Below are positions 48,741 to 62,773 of a stretch of DNA of 64,000 bases, in pieces. The position numbers were made by a program, and so were the translations under genes. Origin of the DNA: Rhea pennata (Eukaryota > Chordata > Aves > Rheiformes > Rheidae); NCBI RefSeq assembly GCF_028389875.1, contig NC_084665.1, positions 119,678,602-119,742,601 on the forward strand, in the 5' to 3' direction. Each line of letters starts with the position of its first letter. Position 1 is the stretch's first letter. The notes beneath the pieces are model-generated. The model worked only from the letters and a program-made list of their open reading frames with translations, searched no databases and was not told the DNA's origin.

Positions 48741-51700
48741 TGAACTGAGCGAGACAACTTACACTTTATGTTCCTATGAAAGGAGTATTTGTTAACACAA
48801 AACAAAACGTTATGGTCTACAGTCCTTATAAAAAGACTAAAACTACTTTTCCATTTTACACAGGCTATAGAAAAACTATCTAGTGGTAATTACTAGCAGT
48901 CACAAATTACTTTTAGCTTATATTTATGAAGGCCTCCTTGGCTCTGGTGAAATTGTCCTAATTTTTAAAAATGCAGCATTTAATTATTTATCAGTATTTC
49001 AAAAAAATTCTTCCATTACTATTGTCTTCAAAATTCTGGTTTCTTCAGCAAAAATGTATCTCTGTGTTGCAGCAGCAGATGGGTGGGTTACTTTAGATGA
49101 CCTTTTGAATGCTTGTATATATGTAAAAGGTAGGTCTATGCTCCAAGTGATTTGTAATTTGGAAAACTGAGATTACAGAAAAAGGATTGTGTGGTTACTC
49201 CATTTAGTCAGCATACCTCTAGGTAGTTCATCTACTGAAATACAACAAGATGTTATGCTGCAAAATATGTCATACTTCTTAGGGAACTGACACATTTTTA
49301 AAAAGAATGAACAACAATGTAGTTTAAAATAATCTCATGAAAGGTTGCAATATAGCTAATTCTCTAACTCCATCAGTCTTGATAATCACTCTTTGTCACA
49401 CAATCCATAAGCATCTTAAAACCCAAGATCCATTAAAGTGTCCATCTTCTTCAGAGGAATATAATCTCGTGATGTTTAAATACATAGTATCTTAAGACTT
49501 TTTTTCTTCTCCATAACTGTGGAAGGGTAAGAATATAGGTATAGAAACAGATGAATTCTGTGCCATTTGTAGCTTGTCTAGATGCATCTAAACTCAGAAA
49601 TAAACTCTCAGAAATAAACTTTTCTGAGTAAAAGTAGAAGCAAGTAGTAATGGTTGCTTGCTACAGATTATGCTTTTTATTTTGCAGATACCTATAATGT
49701 ATTACTTCTTACCTTGTCGAACACTATTTGGTAAAGAGTCTGCTCTGAATCATTTGCTTATCCTTCTGTATCTAGTATCCTTCTGATATTATACTGCTTC
49801 TTTGAAAGAGGCAGAATGCTTACTTATTTTTTAAAAAAGATTATAAAGAAGACCTTCATGGCTGCTATAGGTTTATTAAAATATCTGTGTTTGACATAAA
49901 TGTTATAGAGTTGTCTGAAATAACAGAAATACAAAAAATATTTAAAGAAGCCATAGATCCTGCCAACTGAATGCTAGGGCATCCTGACCGCAAATCTGGA
50001 ACTACAAGAAACAAGTCATAAACCTCTGAACTTTGGAATTAAGAAATCTGGCACAAAAAGGCAAAGCCTATTTGTTCATCCATAGTTAATAGTTGTACCT
50101 TTTCCACGATTGTATATGCAGAAACAAAACACTTTTTGTTGAATGAACAGTGCTTACTTCAAGCAGAAACAATTAGTGCTATTGGGAAAGTGTGAAGCAC
50201 ACCAAAGAGTAAAATGATTGTCAAGTTGGTGAGGAGTATGTAGAAGAAAGGTGTGAGAGACAGCCAGATCCCCAATGCCAGTATGCTTTGTTTCATTTGT
50301 TTCTTTATTTCATGTTGCCTAGTGGTAATGTATAAAGTAAAAGGCAGAGTGAATGGCCTGAAAAAAAAAGGCAGGAAAGAAAAATGAAAATAAAACATAA
50401 TGCAGAGAAAAAAGAACATAAAGAGAAGGAAAACGGAATAAAGCATGCTAATAGAGATGGAGACAGCATAGGGAACAGAGGAGTGTGAAAAAAAGAGTCA
50501 GGCAGAATGGTGTATAGGAATAAGTAGGATGGTGCAAAGTAGAGAGAATTCTCAGGAAAAGGGGAAAATGGATAATGAGGGCAGAACTGATTTTTTTGAG
50601 GGTAAGGGAAGAAAAAAACAACATATAAAGCAAAAAATCACTAAGGCACCAGGAAATGAAATATCAAAATACAAAAGAATAAAGAATAAGTGAGCAGTAG
50701 CATTAGAGCTGGAACCCAGCTGAAGATCTATAAGGAGATGGAAATTATGTAGACAGACATATCAGTTTGGCAGAACACCTGAATAGGGCCAGACCTGCTA
50801 AGTATCCAACTCAGTCACTATTGCTCCTCCCAGTGAAGTGTAACTTGTAAAATAAAGTTTCAGAAGTAGCACCGTGCAATACTTCTGCCTCATTACTCCG
50901 CATTTTAGCCAAATCACTTGCCTTTGTACTGCAATGCCAGTAAGACAGTTAGATTTAAGTACGCCTGCCAGGCAGTGCTCTTCCTCATATTCTCTGTGCC
51001 TAACGTGGAGAGGTGTTGCATTGGCAAAACCTGATGAAAAGGGGAAGAATATGCCAGTGCTACATTCACAGTGTATACTATTCACTTCCTGTGAAAGAAG
51101 GGGAAAAGGAAGCTGGATTAGAGCTGAAATATGGCATTTGGTCCTTGTTGTTTTCTGGGAGGAAAAAAAAAAAAAAAGATTAGTAATTAATGTCAGGCAG
51201 AACTAGGCAAGTGGTAAAACTGATCAATAAATAGAAACAGCAAAAATCAATTCTAGTATGGAAAGCAGTTCCTCTAAACAGCAAATCCCATAGAGAGAAG
51301 TACCATGGTTGATAAGTTGTTTCTCCTTCGGGGCTAATTAAAGAACATTTCTGCAGTGCAGTTAGGCCTTAGCTGGCTGGTATACAATATCCAGTCATGT
51401 GAGGCTTGATGAGTTAAAGTCACAGTTTTTCTTGTCTATTTGGCTTGCAAAATTTTCTGCATGTTCCTTTTATTTAAAAGAAAATGCTTGCTTTTTGTAT
51501 TTTTTTGGTTTGTTTTAAACTGATAGCAATGAAATGTTTTGGTGAGTGTCTATGCTGTCTTTTATCACTGATCTCAGCCAATAAACTAAGTATGTCTTCA
51601 ACAGATGTTTCTTCTACTCCGAACAATAAGATGTTTTGAAGTCATTGGAAGCAAATTAAAATAAGAAAGAAAAGTTTAGAAAGTGTTATGGAAAGGAGAG

Positions 51701-52734
51701 ACATTTTCCTCTGCTGATTTAAAAAAAATAACCTTTGATGTCCCATTTAAGCCTAATAATAAAAAGCAGAAAGATCCTCAGGTAAAGACATAACTGTGCG
51801 TAGGAAGGAAACTTCTACTACATTCACGATTAGTCATGGTTAATGTTGTATCTGGAGTTTAGACACACCATGCCAGATTTTTCTTTGGTGTGAGTGTAGT
51901 TCCTCTGACTTTGATAAAGCTAGACTGACTGTTTTATATCAGGTAAGGATCTGCCCCTCTGAGTCAAGCTGTGAACAAGAAGAAAAGAAGGGACAAAACT
52001 TGAGGAAGGATTAAAAGATGTCTGGTTTTTATCTCATTTAAATTCTACTAGCTTTCCCAAAACTTCAGAAAGACTTTTGTATTTTGTGCTGCCTCATGCT
52101 GTATAGTGTTGAGTCTCTTTCAAACAGGAATTACTTCAATTCAGATCTCCATATTCTATGAAATGAGTCACAGTATTTTCTTCTATTTTTCTAGATCTTT
52201 GGGACTAGAAAAAAAGTTTGCCGTCTTCACCTATTTCTGTGACATTTTAGGTTTAGAATACTTCTGATGGTGCTTAATCATGTCATATAAAATATTAGAA
52301 GCCCTGGAAATGCAGGAAAAAATCCTGGGCTTAATGTCTGTAGAACTTGGAAGAGATACTGTACAAAATTCATTTCTAGTAGCAAGAGTTATCATCCGTG
52401 AGAACACAGTACTGCAAAACAGCATCTAGTGAGACATATTCTGGCAAACACAGCAGCACATGTGAAGTGACCAGTCATTCTCCGGAGAGCTGTGGGAAAA
52501 CTCTGCTAGAAACATGAATGATCCCAGAGAGAGCACACAGGAGACTAGGGAGGAGGTGAAATGAGTTTGTTGGTCAAACACATAGAATAGATTCCCATAG
52601 GGCAAAGCTCTTACCAGCAATCTGAGTGTTTCCACTGGCTAATGGATTTTGGATCAAATCCCAAGTAGGGATGGAAGAATGGTGTTAGACATATGGATGA
52701 GATCCAACTTACTCAATTCATCTAACTTAAGGGA

Positions 52735-53560
52735 AAAATAATTCAGGTGCCTCAGTACAGGTATCTCCTGCCCTCTGAGGTGTCATAGGTGAGTCCCACC
52801 TGGTTTTCAGCTGCTGAAAGATGTGGGGATTCCATAGCTTCTGTTTGATATCTGTCAGCCATATTAAGATGTCTTAGATATCTATAATGACATCTAAAAT
52901 CACCTCTGATGCCTGGATCCAGCCGTAAGATCTTGATTCAATTGCTGTCTAGCTGCTGCTGCAGAAGGCCTATGTTTTCCCTAAATCTTAGGTCATAATT
53001 TGCAGCATCATATGGCCATTTCAGACACAACAGGGAATCTAAAAAGGACATCAGATACCTATGTGCAGGAAGTGAATGGAACCCTAGGTGACAACATCTG
53101 ATCTGGCCTTACAAAAGTTTCTTTATTTAGTGGAGAGGAACGGCCACTTCAGCTGTGCTGTTTTTGAATATGACTCTTAAATCACCCGCAAGCATCCCAA
53201 ATGGCAGCAGATGCCTATGTTTAGGTAACTGAATCGTACCCTGGTTGTTTAGGGTGAGCTGAATTGCTCTTTCAGTGCCACTGACTGTACAGATTAAACT
53301 CCATTGACTGTACCGGGAATTCAGATTATAATGCAGTCCATTGATTATAATGGGAATTTAATTCTGTCTTGCCTGCTCCAGAAGTGGACTATCTGCTATC
53401 TATCTGCTGCTCTAGAAGACTAAATCGTACATTGGAGCTGCCAGCTCTGCAAGGATACATTGAGTCCCCTAGTGTACCTTAGGTGTCTAACACCTATTCG
53501 TAAGTATAGGACACCTAAATTTATGCGACTGAATCAACTCCCTGACCTTCAGAGTACTAA
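52735..53560 (-). repeat. copy (or cluster) of an unnamed dispersed repeat
   Basis: Contains AGGTGCCTCAGTACAGGTAT, ATGTTTTCCCTAAATCTTAG, GATGCCTATGTTTAGGTAAC and TAGGACACCTAAATTTATGC. These are reverse-complement relatives of the 38620 and 48230 copies. The region is long enough to hold more than one copy. Confidence 0.5.
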
Positions 53561-56500
53561 AATTAGGTGAAGGGAATGACATGTTAAATAAGTAGTTGGC
53601 CTTAATTCTTTAAAAAAACAGAAAAATATTTTTGTTTAGCTTTTTTTTATTTTGGCTGTGGTTTTGACATCATGGAAATTATGGTATTTAGGTATCCCGC
53701 TCTATCGTATTTACTTCATAAATAATATTTACAGGAGATATTATTTATTTTTATCAATCAGTGAGTCAGTACTGTTTATTGAGAAAACAAAATTGGTCAC
53801 AGTTTATTGGTAATAACGTCTATGTATGGAGCATACTTTGCGGTTATGCATATTTGTTTCTATTTGCAACTGATCTTTCTAAATAAAAGAAGATGGTCAA
53901 GAATATGAATCTATCTCTTATATTTGAATGAAAAAATGTGAACCAGAATGTTTTAATCTCATACTTTTTAAAATCAAAAATTCATCAAAACAAATAAACC
54001 AAAGCCTTTATCCGAGAAAACTCCAGAAGGAAAACATAAAAATAATTTATAATGTATAGCTAGAATTGGGCTTTAAATTTTGAAATTAAATATACATAAT
54101 AATATTAATACACAATGTGTAAGTTTTTTATTACATCATTATTTTAGGATTTTGTTGACACTGAAACAATATCTCTGATTTTTTTTAATAGCAAAACTTT
54201 TCAGAAGATGGTATAAATAAAATGATCCTGTAGTCATGACTTACATGACAAAAATTACTCATCAGGTAATCAAAACGAGTTCAGTAGTATTGGAATTGAA
54301 CACAGTGGGACTGAAGCTGGATTTCTGTTTTTCAGAAAAGCTATTGCTTTCTCCAAATGTAGAATTTAATTGACAGAAACTTTTTGGAAGTATACTTATT
54401 TTTTCTGAATTATGAAAATATATTTAAAATAGAAAAAGTTAACACATCTTTTATTACATCTTTCAAAGAAATTATTATTACTATTAAATTTATGGCAATA
54501 TGTTATACATATCTTAAAAAGCAAAACAATACTGTGAAATGAAATGAAGCCTGATTCTTTTGGGCTAAATGAATCCTTTTTTTTTCAGCAAGAAACAAAT
54601 TTTGATTTTTTAATACCCTGAAATGTTCCAAAGAAATGTATGTGGAGTTAATTTTTTTTGTTTTGTCTTGTCTGTTGAATTGAATTAACTGAACTAACCC
54701 TCTTAGCTCTAACACAAATTTATGTCTAAATGTCACATTACAAGAACCAGTCCTACATTTTTAAATATATTTTTAACTTACTGATGGATAAATGTATCTG
54801 CTTTAGTGTGTAAACATATAGCTTGTAAGTTTTTTAGAATTTTACACAAATTCAAATCAAACAGAATTAATTAATTTTGAATTGAAGTATTGCTAAACTA
54901 ATATGCAGGTGTAGAGTATAGAAAAAAAGCCATAAAAAATACTTGAAAACATGTACAGTGAAATCACAAGAATTTGCAAATGATGATGGGTTATGCTTTT
55001 AATTACATAACAAAGCATATACATAAGCAGGCATAAAAGGGTTTTAATCTTGGCTGAGTGAGTCTGAGGAAATGCCATCTTGTTTTAAGTGTTCTGTAGG
55101 TCACAAACCTTCTTGCTCTTTTTGCTTTTTTTTTTTTTAATAATTCAGATTGTTACTGACGTCCTTTTAACAAATAACAGTTGCTATCTAATGTAAAGCT
55201 TTTCTTGAAGCAGGAAGAGTATTGTCCGTGGACTAAACAGGTATGCGACTCTGAAGAATTCCGAATGCTTACTAAATTTATTTGAATAACTTTGTCCCAT
55301 AAATTTGGCAGCTATAGAAAGTCATAAGGTTTAATCCTCGGCTTCAATGCAGCATTTTTCCAGTGGTGTAGCTTCATTAGAGTTGCAAGGGTGTACAGCT
55401 GGGATAACAAAGTGGTGAATCAGACCCACATGTGTTTCATATCTCCTGGGAGTTGTATATCACATGCCTTTCAGATACGGTATGTATGGACTGGCATGTA
55501 ATACCTGTGTGACAGGTACTATATTATATTAGTTCATATGAATCAATATATTATCATATATGTTACCCAGGTAAAATATATACTATACAGGTTTAACCTC
55601 TCTGAAAGGGAAGGAAAAGTACTATGAAGTTATGCAGAATTTGCTACTGGAATAAGCGGTAAGTGCTTACAGCTCTGCGTGTATTCAGGTGTTTCAGATA
55701 AGAGGCCACAGACCTGGTCCAGTTACTGGAGCTGGTTCATCTCTACAAGCACTGAGCCAACTTAACCCAGGCTGAATTTCCCTGGGTGTAGAGAAGTGAA
55801 GAGCGTTGCCTATGGAAGGCCATCACCACTTGCTAAAACATCTGATTGAGTTTTTGAGTTTGGGGGATTTTGTTTTGTTTTGTTAAAATCCCAACCAAGC
55901 TATGACCCAGCCCAAGCCTGTTTATGTTATGAGATCTGATGGGACTGTAGCACAAGACAACAAAATTTGACTAACAGCTGTAGAAAAAAACACTGCAGAG
56001 TTCTGATCTGTGTACAAGATTCACAGCATATGTTAAATAGTTATTGTGTACGATGGAATGAACTTAATTGTATTTAGCCATGCTGTAATTTACAAAGCAA
56101 TTGTTAAAACATGCTGCAGGATGTCAAACTCATATTTTTAATAAGCTGGGCAAACTATCAAGTGGTCAATGTTCTTTTGCTTCAGCCTTTTTTGATTAGT
56201 TGCCTTGCAGGCGGATTTGGACAGTTATATGGAAACAATACAAGGATGAACAAAGAAGGAACTGGAGTGATAATTTGAGAGAGTAACTGGGAAATTGGTC
56301 AAAGGAGAAAAAAGCATGATGTAGATGGTTCACTGCATGTTGCTTTTTATCCTGTTCACTTAAAAACAATGTGCTGTAATTTATGAGTAGACAGTCCTAG
56401 TTAATCCTTGCTTGGTTTATGTAGATGCTTGGTTGTCCAAAAACCCTAAATCAGTTTTATAGTATGCATTACATGTACTGTTGACTGGCTGACCTGAATA

Positions 56501-59500
56501 AAATGAAGTTTACAAACTGGTTTTGATTAACCATGTCTGAATGTAGACATTTAGCCTATTATTAAATTTAGAAGCCATTGGTTTATATTTTGTTTTATTG
56601 CTAATCGTCTTTTACATTACTGTCAGAGTTTCCATAATGTCCAATTAAAAAACAAGCATTGCGTACAGATAAATAAAAGCTCTCCAGGCCTGTGAGAGTA
56701 GTGTAGAATGTATTTGGATAGCACCCATTCAACTACATTGTATTACTGTGGAAGAATTACTACCAGGGACAAAAGACATCGAAGTTTCTTTTCTCCACAG
56801 CAAACTGGGTGGATGGGCAGTTCAACCAATACTGCCCTACTGGCAGTGTTAGATTTAACAACAAAAACTACTGGAAGCCCATCTCCCCTGACCATTCACT
56901 CTGATAAACTGGTCTCATACATTTTGCTATGTATCTAGTGCAGTATTTCTTTTTTAAAGCTTAGAAAAACAGGCACCCGAAAGTAGAACAGAAGATATCC
57001 CAGGCCGGGCTCTCATGACTACTGAACTCTTTGATTATATATATATATGTATACAAATAGAGCTAGATACATTGTCTCCAGGTCTGCTAATAAAATAATT
57101 AGGGCTGGCATGTGTCCAGGCATTGCCACGCAGTCATCCATGCTATTTGTCAGCATGGTTCCTGGCCTGCATTTCACCTATGCCAACAACCTTTCTTCCA
57201 GGTGATGCTTAAAGAGAGACTGAGGAATGGCGTATTCCTGATGTGCTTCTCAGAAGGCAATCTGGAGGTAGCCACCTAGATTTTGGAGTAAGAGAGTTTA
57301 GTTATGTGAGTGAAACCTGTGCCATATTGGTTGACCAGAGAATGGTTCATGGTTCATTTTAGTTTCTGCTGTAATGTAACCATTAAAGTGCTTTCTGCAA
57401 AGCGCTATGACTGAAGCTCCTGAGGCAGATTGCCTCAGAGAAGATCCTAAAAAATCCATTTGTATTTGCCTATTTGAAAGGGAAAGCAAACTGTATGAAT
57501 AGCTATTAAGCTTACTGATGCTTACAGAATGATAGCCTAACTTCCATCTGAAATTTATTGTTCCTGACTCTATGTTTTAAGAGTGACAGCTCATTAAGAT
57601 ATCAAGTATCTTAATACATGTTACCAGCAAAAATACAAACTGTAGATTAAAGTCTGTTTTGTGTTGAACCTGTCGGACTGAAGAACTCCACTTTAACTCC
57701 CAAGATTTACTTTGAGTATGAAAGGGCTGGGATGGATCATTCGCTAAGAGGCTAATTTCAAGGTATCTCAAGTTGATTTCCAGCTTTCATTTCAGAGGAA
57801 ATATGCAGTTGCGAGAATACCAAAACAAAACATGATGTACTAACAGTAAAGGAAACACGCAGCTGGAAGTGAGAGGGGAAGGTAATAATAGTACACCAAT
57901 CATCTCATGCACTTTTCACATAGAATGGATGGACTAGGTGTGACTTCGTGTACCTTCTCCACAACCACTGGGTTGGCCTGGTTTCAATTCTGTGATTATG
58001 GAATAGGAGACCTATTTTTTGTGGGAAGGTGGTAAAAAAATCATTCGTTGTCTGTCTGTCCACCCACCCCCACCCCAATCTTCTGCTCACTGCAGTTTAT
58101 CAGATCTTTGTAAGCATTGTGTGCTGTTCCCTTGAGACATACATAGGAATGCAGCCCTTATTGCCTCCAGCCTTCTTTCCTCCTCAGCTGAGATTCAACT
58201 TTGCATATCATAGAGTAAGTCTCTCTTAGCAAACTGTCCTTTCCAGCTTCTTGACATCCCCAAAACAAATATTTCATCTCACAAAGCAGAACGAAAGCTC
58301 ACAGCAGGGGCAACAGCAACAAGTCTCTTACCTCACTGTAGCCTGGAGTCTGCAGAGCTTAAAATGTGATGAAAGTTGGGATCATAGTTCTTCACTCACA
58401 AGTCAGGAGGTGCTTACTATTTCTGGATCACTCACACCTTTTGAGTCAAACTTCCTGCAGGAGCCAAAACATGGATACAGAAAAAAATAAAAATCCTGTT
58501 TTCCATCTGCCTATCATTAAAGTAGAGCTACTGTTACCATCTATCTTTGTTCTGTCCGTAAACCTGCTGCTTCAGTAGAGGCCATAGGGAAAGCCGAGAT
58601 CTCCCATTCCTGCTTCTCCGAGGAGCAGTCAATAGTTAAGCAATCTGCCTCTGAGTAGGAAATACACTGGATGGAGAACAGACAGAGATAAATCTAGTTA
58701 GGGAAAGAATCTGTATTCCTTAGATTTTAGGAAGTTTAGGAAGAGACTAGGGAACTTAGTCCTATAAAAGGGATAAAATGTGGAAGTGATAGATTCTTTT
58801 ACTGTTGTAGAAGCAGATTTTCTGCCTGTTTTTTTAGTCTGATACCTTGTGGTTAGTTATGGCTACAGGAAAAGTCCTGATCTGAAGATACTAAGTGAAA
58901 AAATGATATGATTATGCTGTGTAATTTGTTCCAGTGAATATTTATTCTCACTGTTAAAAATGAGTACTTTTTTCCTAATTTGAATTTTCTGACCTCTGCT
59001 TGAACTTACTTGTAGGTGTGTTGTTAAACAAGAGCTTATCTATTAAAAGAGTTTGTGATTTCAAGTGTTCCCTTTTGATGCTGGGACTTGACAACTTTTG
59101 AAATACTAAATTTTGAGACACTAACAATGATAACTAGCAAAATAAAAGCTATAAAATTCATAACAATAGAGTGGGATCATTCTCGTAAGTTCAGCTGTAG
59201 CTAAGTTACAGAAAAGTATTATCCATCCATATTCAAATTCACTATGTAAGTCTTAGAACAAATCCCGTTTCCATTTATGAGAGTATAGAAGCAGCAGCAG
59301 GAGAAGAAACATGACGTGACAGATTTGATTATACTGTGGTAGGCCTAGAAGTCCTAACTGCATATTCCAAAGACATGCCTACGATGGGACGATGTCAAAA
59401 CACCTGGGCAAAACACTATCAGCCCATTGTCTTCTGTTTGCGTGATTCCTGTGTGGCTGTCAAACAGCCTGCGTAGTGCGTTGTTTTTAATAAAAAAAAT

Positions 59501-61019
59501 GAGTGAAGGGAATGAAGCAACTGCAAAGCCGTTCAGTTGAAAGCAGGTCCTTCACAAATGATTGGATAATTAAAATATGAATGTAGCTAATCCATGTTGA
59601 CATTTTTATAGCCTTTACATGAAACAACCTTTAAGGGTATGGTGGAGTAGAGAGATAAGATTCTATGGGAGGACCACTGGCAGTTGATCACAGAAAAAGA
59701 AGGTATCATACGAAGAAAATGCTGGTTTAAATTGAACATAAGAAAATAAACTTAATGCCTAAAAATAAACATCAATGGGAATCTCCTACATAGAAAATCA
59801 CTGCTAAAGAGGTTGTACACATAATGATGAATCCATAGCAACAAATAGTAAGATATCCCAAGGATGGCTGAAATGCAGCATTGCACATCCTTAAACGACA
59901 TGGAGGAGACAAATATATTCTGCCAGATATTGGGCAGATGTAGAGACAGTATATTGTCTTTGTATCGCTCATGTAGCTTCCGCACTAACACAGACACTTT
60001 TGACATACCTGTCCACTCTTCACGTCTATGTTTTATAAAGCTGAAACATTTAAGAAAAACCAAAAGAGTGGTTTAAGATCTGGCAAATAAGACACCCATC
60101 TGTGTGTGTAGAGAGTAATACATTTAATTTTCCAATATTCTTCAGCATAACAAAGAAAAGGATAAAATGATACAATAGCTTGGAATTTGAAGACCAGAAA
60201 GAATAAGATGGGAAATATGCTGCATGATTTTCACAGTAATTCAATTCACAGTGAGTGTTACACCATGGGGACTGTAGCAGATCTGACATCATGTAAAATA
60301 AATAGATAATGGAAGTCTTTCTAACAGATAAACTCTACCTCCCAGTGCTAAGTTATGAGGCCTGGTAAATGTACTCTGATGTTCTAGAATTCTTGATGTA
60401 AGATATTAGGCTTGTGCAACTCAACAGAACCATTTATAATAGAAAACTTAATGCCATGCTTTAGAATATGATGGATTCATTGTCTTCAGATATTGCTCAT
60501 GCTTGCAGGACGTTAAGACATTTAAATTCAACCCGAAAGTCCAAAATAGGATGGGCACGCAAATGATTTCTAATCAGTATTGTTGCATATGAGCCAGTAA
60601 TGGATGGAGAACAGCATAAAATCTTTATCTGTAATATCAAGAACTCTATGAAAATGTAAGTGACATAACTCTCAAATTCTGTGCCTTTTTGTCTTTGCTT
60701 GACCCCAACCATACATTAAACTATGTCCTTGAGAATAATTTAATACACCAATAGCTTTTTTCAGCTGTCCATGACCTATTTTAGATGATGATACCTGGAA
60801 TGCATAGTGCTCTCCTCACATGTTCTCATTTTACTTTCTGAAGATTGGGTCAGGCTCTCCTTCCAACGACTAAAACATTAAAAGCAAAACAGGCCATAAT
60901 CTCTCCAGGTTGAATTTGGTCTGCTAATTCATACAAGTTGTCCGGGGAATTTGGCATCAGTCACCTATACAGAATCTGTATACAGGGTATAAGAATGAAA
61001 AACAGAAAAACAGACCAGA

Positions 61020-61225
61020 AAAAGTTATTCTTTATAAAATGGTAATAAACTTCTGAAACTTCCTGTCCCTGGAGGCTATGGAGGCAGGCAGTATCAGCAT
61101 GTTCAGAAAAGGAATTAGACAAATAAATGGATAAAAGATCTATAAAAAGGTATTAAAAGGACCAGACAGGTATGTATTCTCTAGCATCCCTTATACAATG
61201 GTTGTGAGTAATGAGAGATTTTAAG
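61020..61225 (+). mobile_element. ancient CR1-clade LINE 3' fragment
   Basis: Matches the 3' end of older CR1 subfamilies: GAAACTTCCTGTCCCTGGAG, GTTCAGAAAAGGAATTAGAC, AAATAAATGGATAAAAGATC, then a decayed tail. Highly diverged. Confidence 0.7.
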
Positions 61226-61283
61226 GGGAATGTGCTACAAAAAGTGACCAGGATCAAGCACTGTCACATTCATCTACTTTTCA

Positions 61284-62773
61284 CAGACTCACAGAATCAC
61301 AGAATGGTTGAGGTTGGAAGGGAGGGACCTCTGGAGATCAGCTAGTCCAACCCCCTTGCTCAAGCAAGATCACCCAGAGCATGCTAGACAGGATCGCGTT
61401 CAGGCAGGGTTTGAAGATCTCCAGAGAAGGAGACTCCACAACCTCTCTGGGCAACCTGTGCCAGTTCTCTATCACTCTCACAGTGAAGAAATTCCTCCTC
61501 ATGTTCAAGTGGAACTTCTTCTGGTTCAATTTCTGCCCATTGCCTCTTGTCCTGTCACACAGGGCAACTGAGAAGAGTTTGTCCCTGTCCCCTTAACACC
61601 CTCCCTTCAGGTACTTGTACACATTGATAAGATCCCCCCTCAGGCTTCTCTCCCCCAGGCTAAACAGGCCCAGCTCTGTAGAGGGTAGAGGGCATGATCA
61701 CTTCCCTTGACCTGCTGGCAACACTTTTCCCAATGCACCCCAGGAGACCACTGGCTTTCTCGGCCACAAGGGCACATTGCTGGCTCACGGACAACTTGTC
61801 ATCCACCAGCACTCCCAGGTCCTTCTCTGCAGAGCTGCTCTCCAGAAGGTCAGACTCCAGCTTGTACTGGTGCTTAAAGTTATTTTTCCCTAGGTGCAGG
61901 ACCCTGCACTTGCCCTTGTTGAACCTCAGGAGGTTCCTCTCTGCCCAGCTCTCCAGCCTGTCCAGGTCTCTCTGAATGGCAGCACAGCCCTCAGGTGTGT
62001 CAGCCACTCCTCCCAGCTTGGGATCATCAGCAAACTTGCTGAGGAGGCACTCTGTCCCCTCATCCAGCTCATTGATGAAGAAGTTGAACAGGATGTGACC
62101 CAGGACTGAGCCCTGGGGGATGCCACTAGCCACAGGCCTCCAACTAGACTCCACGCCACTGATGATGACCCTCTGAGCTCTGCCTTTCAGCCAGTTCTCC
62201 ATCCACCTCACTGTCCACTCACCTAATCCACACTTCCAGAGCTTATCTAGGAGGATATGGGAGACAGTGTCAAAAGCCTTGCTGAAGTCAAGGTACACAA
62301 CGTCCACTGCTCTCCCCTCATCTACCCAGCCATCATAGAAGGCTATCAGATTGGTTCAGCAGGATTTCCCCTTGCTGAATCCATGCTGGCTACTCCTGAT
62401 CACTTTCTTCTCCTCCATATGTCTGGAGATGACATCCAGAATGAGCTGTTCCATCAGCTTTAAAGGGATGGAGGTGAGGCTGACTGGCCTATAGTTGCCT
62501 GGGTCCTCCTTCTTGCCCTTCTTGAAGACTGGAGTGACATTGGCTTTCTTCCAGTCCTCAGGCACCTCTCCAGTTCTCCATGACTTTTCAAAGATGATGG
62601 AGAGCAGCCTGGCAACAACATTTGCCAGCTCCCTCAGTACCCGTGGGTGCATCCCATCAGGGTCCATGGATTTCTGGTTGTCTGGCCTGCCCAGAAGGTC
62701 TCTAATCCTATCCTCCTCAACCAAAGGAAAGTCTTCCCTTCTCCAGACTTTCTTCCTCACATCCAGGCTGCAA
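61284..62773 (-). mobile_element. CR1 LINE with reverse transcriptase, internally deleted, abutting tRNA-Val
   Basis: A minus-strand CR1. The 3' tail (reverse complement CACAGAATCACAGAATGG) is at 61290-61310 and the 5' truncation point is at about 62772. RT motifs are present in one frame of 215 codons (62307-61660): [16 protein letters not shown] and FADDPKL. A second frame (62760-62356) encodes the preceding part up to KGKSC and then a TGA (62358-62356). Around 61677-61690 about 180 bases of the C-terminal region are missing compared with the copy at 44777-47043. Its 5' end lies within about 2 bases of the 3' end of the tRNA-Val gene. Confidence 0.94.

Larger units (their letters stand above)
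47891..61019. other. intergenic DNA, no further gene seen
   Basis: About 13 kb of AT-rich sequence. It holds two copies of the unnamed dispersed repeat (48230-48740 and 52735-53560), an A run at 51163-51177 and a short TA run near 57037-57052. Open frames such as 56708-56938, 58251-58490 and 59752-60063 have no domain, splice or transcript signature and are not called. Confidence 0.6.

Noticed and set aside
56708-56938. 76-codon plus-strand open frame
   Set aside because: No recognisable domain or transcript signals.
59752-60063. 103-codon minus-strand open frame
   Set aside because: Composition and context are compatible with chance, with no splice or promoter signals.
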